Shown here: positions 5,637 to 6,553 of the stretch, piece after piece
Layout of the letters: each line of letters begins with the position of its first letter
Numbering within the stretch: the stretch's first letter is position 1
The notes under the pieces: generated by a model
The model's input: only the letters and a program-made list of their open reading frames with translations
Database searches by the model: none
Told to the model about the DNA's origin: nothing
Assembly: GCA_900556515.1 (NCBI GenBank)
Contig: USPH01000081.1
Location: 1 to 6,553 of the forward strand
Reading direction: 5' to 3'
Length of the DNA: 6,553 nucleotides
Origin: an uncultured Collinsella sp.
GTDB lineage: Bacteria > Actinomycetota > Coriobacteriia > Coriobacteriales > Coriobacteriaceae
Program-made: the position numbers and the translations under genes

Positions 5637-5809
5637 GAAACGATCCTTATCGTTGAGTACTCGATTGAAAACTATAATCCTAATGCGTTACTTGCCATAA
5701 GACTTCTATCTGTGTAACGAAAGTGCAATATGGCATATACGTTATATACAAGTTGCCAAATGCGGTAGAGTTGCAGCAACGCGACAGCGAGAGTCGATGG
5801 GGGACCGAT
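5637..5809. promoter_or_regulatory. Divergent promoter region between larE and the HAD gene
   Basis: This A+T-rich gap must drive both divergent genes. For larE (minus strand), TATAGT (complement of 5671-5676) is a -10 candidate with a weak TTATGG -35 about 18 bp upstream. On the plus strand, TATAAT at 5673-5678 and TATACA at 5745-5750 are -10-like, but neither has a convincing -35. TGCCATA (5693-5699) and TATGGCA (5729-5735) form a spaced inverted repeat, and GTTGC-A-GCAAC (5770-5780) is a small palindrome; either could bind a regulator. The exact promoters cannot be fixed from sequence alone. Confidence 0.4.
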
Positions 5810-6460
5810 ATGATCAAGGCTGTTATTTTTGACATGGATGGAACGCTGGTCGATACCGAGCGTTTGGGGATTAAGGCCTGGAAGGCAGGCGCCGCTGAGC
5901 TGGGGCTCGCGATTGATGAAGCGCTGATCCATCAGTTTATCGGCCGCACGCTGCCCGATGTTATGGACATCCTCGATAAGCATTATGGCAGCCACGAGAC
6001 CACCGAGGCGATCTATCGTCGCCACAAGGAGATTCGCGACGAGATGGTCAAGACCGAACTGGAACTTAAGGCCGGTGCCGCCGAGTGCCTAGACGAGCTG
6101 CTAGCTGCGGGCTATCACGTGGGCCTGGCGACGTCGTCGCGCCTCGTTACGGCCGAGCGCAACCTTAAGATGGTCGGTCTTTTTGACAGGTTTGAAACGG
6201 TAACGTGTGGCGAGGACGTCGTGCACGGCAAGCCCGATCCCGAGATGTATCTGCTCGCCTGCGAGCGTGCGGGCTTTGCCCCCGAGGAGTGCGCCGTGGT
6301 CGAGGATTCGCGCAATGGTTGCGTCTCGGGCATCACGGCCGGCTGCCACGTCTTTGCCGTCCCCGATATCGTGCCGCTGCCGCAGGACGTGGTGGATGGC
6401 TGCGAGGCCGTGCTCGATACGTTGTTCGACCTGGCGGCGGCAATCAAGACTGTGCGCTAG
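5810..6460 (+). CDS. HAD-superfamily hydrolase (subfamily IA phosphatase or beta-phosphoglucomutase-like)
   Basis: A 216-residue cytosolic enzyme with all four HAD motifs. Motif I is DMDGTLVDTE, with D8 as nucleophile and D10 as acid/base. Motif II is ATSS (107-110), motif III is GKPDPE with K141, and motif IV is VEDSRNG with E165 and D166 for Mg2+. A helical cap of the IA type fills about 16-85 between motifs I and II. Family members remove phosphate from small sugar or nucleotide phosphates or isomerise sugar phosphates; the substrate cannot be read here. The start at 5810 was chosen because MIKAVIFDMDGT is the usual family N-terminus and GGGGGA at 5799-5804 gives a ribosome site 5 bases upstream. 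The in-frame GTG at 5723 would add 29 residues with no family match. Monocistronic, divergent from larE, and followed by a strong hairpin. Confidence 0.9.
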   Translation: MIKAVIFDMDGTLVDTERLGIKAWKAGAAELGLAIDEALIHQFIGRTLPDVMDILDKHYGSHETTEAIYRRHKEIRDEMVKTELELKAGAAECLDELLAAGYHVGLATSSRLVTAERNLKMVGLFDRFETVTCGEDVVHGKPDPEMYLLACERAGFAPEECAVVEDSRNGCVSGITAGCHVFAVPDIVPLPQDVVDGCEAVLDTLFDLAAAIKTVR

Positions 6461-6498
6461 AAAATTGCGGCGTTGAAACGAGCGATTGCTCACGTTTG

Positions 6499-6548
6499 CG
6501 CTTAAGCAAAAGGGGTCCGGCAATGGTCGGGCCCCTTTTGCTTAAGCG
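6499..6548. terminator. Very strong bidirectional terminator hairpin
   Basis: Bases 6499-6515 and 6532-6548 are perfect 17-bp complements: a CGCTTAAG outer stem, then CAAAAGGGG pairing with CCCCTTTTG. The inner bases add about six more pairs, including wobbles. The AAAAGGGG/CCCCTTTT core is the usual A-tract/stem/T-tract arrangement readable in both directions, here extended by an extra 9-bp outer stem. It lies 38 bases after the HAD gene and would also stop any leftward transcript arriving from beyond the window. Confidence 0.85.
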
Positions 6549-6553
6549 GCGAC

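Noticed and set aside
5723..5809. N-terminal extension of the HAD gene from GTG at 5723
   Set aside because: The 29 extra residues have no family match, cover the probable promoter region, and the internal ATG at 5810 has a good ribosome site and the standard HAD start.

Overview
The window looks like chromosomal DNA from a GC-rich, Gram-positive gut anaerobe. I favour Coriobacteriia (Collinsella or a relative) from the style of the proteins and the intergenic repeats; this is recognition from memory, not a search result. It carries five protein genes, one cut by the left edge. No RNA gene, CRISPR array or transposase was seen.

Layout. (1) The C-terminal part of an elongation factor G family protein runs rightward off the left edge. 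It ends at a strong hairpin terminator that also serves the convergent gene. (2) A leftward gene for a secreted or surface-tethered DNA/RNA non-specific nuclease follows. Its ribosome binding site lies inside a long hairpin. (3) About 470 bases of non-coding DNA hold a short direct repeat, a structured dispersed-type repeat, and then a dense array of TTTAGAGAGA sites in both orientations. The array leads directly into (4), a rightward 566-residue protein that joins an AlbA_2 (Schlafen-like) domain, a GHKL ATPase domain and two winged-helix regions. A second copy of the structured repeat (36 of 37 bases identical) lies 73 bases past its stop. (5) A leftward larE gene encodes a PP-loop sulfur transferase for the nickel-pincer cofactor, with the three cysteines expected of the iron-sulfur cluster type. 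(6) A divergent, rightward HAD phosphatase or phosphoglucomutase-like gene ends at a very strong terminator-type hairpin near the right edge.

How they fit together. EF-G, nuclease, LarE and the HAD enzyme are separately transcribed housekeeping or accessory genes with no evident shared pathway. The distinctive part is roughly 2446-4580. It is a single-gene cassette with its own multi-site operator region, more A+T-rich codon use than its neighbours, and near-identical repeats on both sides. The simplest reading is a self-regulating ATP-binding DNA-binding protein that was inserted, or moves, as a unit between intergenic repeats. Its cellular role is unknown.
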